Shown piece after piece: positions 13,080-13,144 of a stretch of 13,144 nt of DNA (the first letter of the stretch is position 1; each line of letters starts with the position of its first letter). The notes below the pieces were generated by a model. The model had not been told where the DNA came from and ran no database searches. It saw only the letters and a program-made list of their open reading frames with translations. The stretch covers positions 1 through 13,144 of the forward strand of contig CAYUAP010000132.1 in NCBI GenBank assembly GCA_964442735.1, in the 5' to 3' direction. Source of the DNA: JAUNBG01 sp964442735. Its GTDB lineage: Bacteria > Planctomycetota > Planctomycetia > Pirellulales > Thermoguttaceae. Made by a program: the position numbers and the translations under genes.

Positions 13080-13144
13080 CTGGGGAACAGGGATTCGAAC
13101 CCCGACTAAATGGTTCAGAGCCATTCGTGCTACCTTTACACAAT
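13080..13144 (-). tRNA. tRNA-Gln (anticodon CUG), 5' end cut by window
   Basis: Read on the minus strand, the segment has a D arm (GTGT-AAAGGTA-GCAC), an anticodon arm AATGG-CTCTGAA-CCATT with CTG at positions 34-36, a T arm CGGGG-TTCGAAT-CCCTG and the acceptor 3' half TTCCCCA with discriminator G. CTG reads the glutamine codon CAG. The first six or so acceptor bases lie beyond the window. CCA is not encoded. A run of six T follows the discriminator (13074-13079). Confidence 0.93.

Noticed and set aside
1..13144. CRISPR array, toxin-antitoxin pair, defence island or rRNA
   Set aside because: No regularly spaced direct repeats, matching gene pairs or rRNA sequence were found on either strand.

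Overview
The window looks like chromosome from a member of the Planctomycetota (PVC group) with moderately low GC, possibly a gut-type Thermoguttaceae-like lineage. This is inference from gene content. The Tat-exported Gfo/Idh/MocA oxidoreductase has the NWHRRWDFGTGVLGDMGSH signature common in planctomycetes. A small protein on the minus strand carries an EFMNALDTYKRTSGRMFPT-type motif that I associate with planctomycetes. An exported DUF4832-type glycoside-hydrolase-like protein and intergenic GC-rich dyads in an AT-rich background fit the same picture. No 16S or other decisive marker is present.

Layout. Positions 1-454 hold a long non-coding stretch with GC-rich dyads and a duplicated module whose first copy looks like a sigma70 promoter. 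Then come a secreted DUF4832-type protein (455-1927, +), formate-dependent GAR transformylase PurT (2134-3315, +), and a Tat-exported Gfo/Idh/MocA oxidoreductase (3479-4837, +) behind a near-consensus promoter. A planctomycete-type hypothetical gene (4838-5422, -) converges on the oxidoreductase so tightly that the two stop codons touch. The membrane AAA+ protease FtsH (5773-7887, +) follows. A 450-base gap carries a promoter and a long leader for an orphan CpaB/RcpC-like SAF-domain protein (8340-9701, +), which ends in a hairpin terminator. Next is a small coiled-coil gene that appears to be split by a frameshift (9817-10265, +), preceded by a hairpin containing an 8-codon reading frame with a good ribosome-binding site. 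The rest is on the minus strand: metK (10283-11440), an IS3-family remnant (OrfA plus the first part of OrfB, 11752-12168), a CPBP-family membrane protein (12303-13052), and a tRNA-Gln(CUG) cut by the window end (13080-13144).

How the genes work together. PurT, MetK and FtsH are housekeeping functions and do not form one pathway. The two exported proteins (DUF4832-type and Gfo/Idh/MocA) fit the carbohydrate-degrading lifestyle of such bacteria but are separated by purT, each with its own 5' region. Most genes look like single transcription units with their own promoters.

I found no CRISPR array, toxin-antitoxin pair, defence island or complete mobile element, and no convincing new multi-gene system. 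The most interesting signals are small: a promoter-bearing repeat related to the oxidoreductase promoter, a palindrome at that promoter's predicted start point, the structured leader and apparent frameshift around 9778-9902, and the touching stop codons at 4835-4840.
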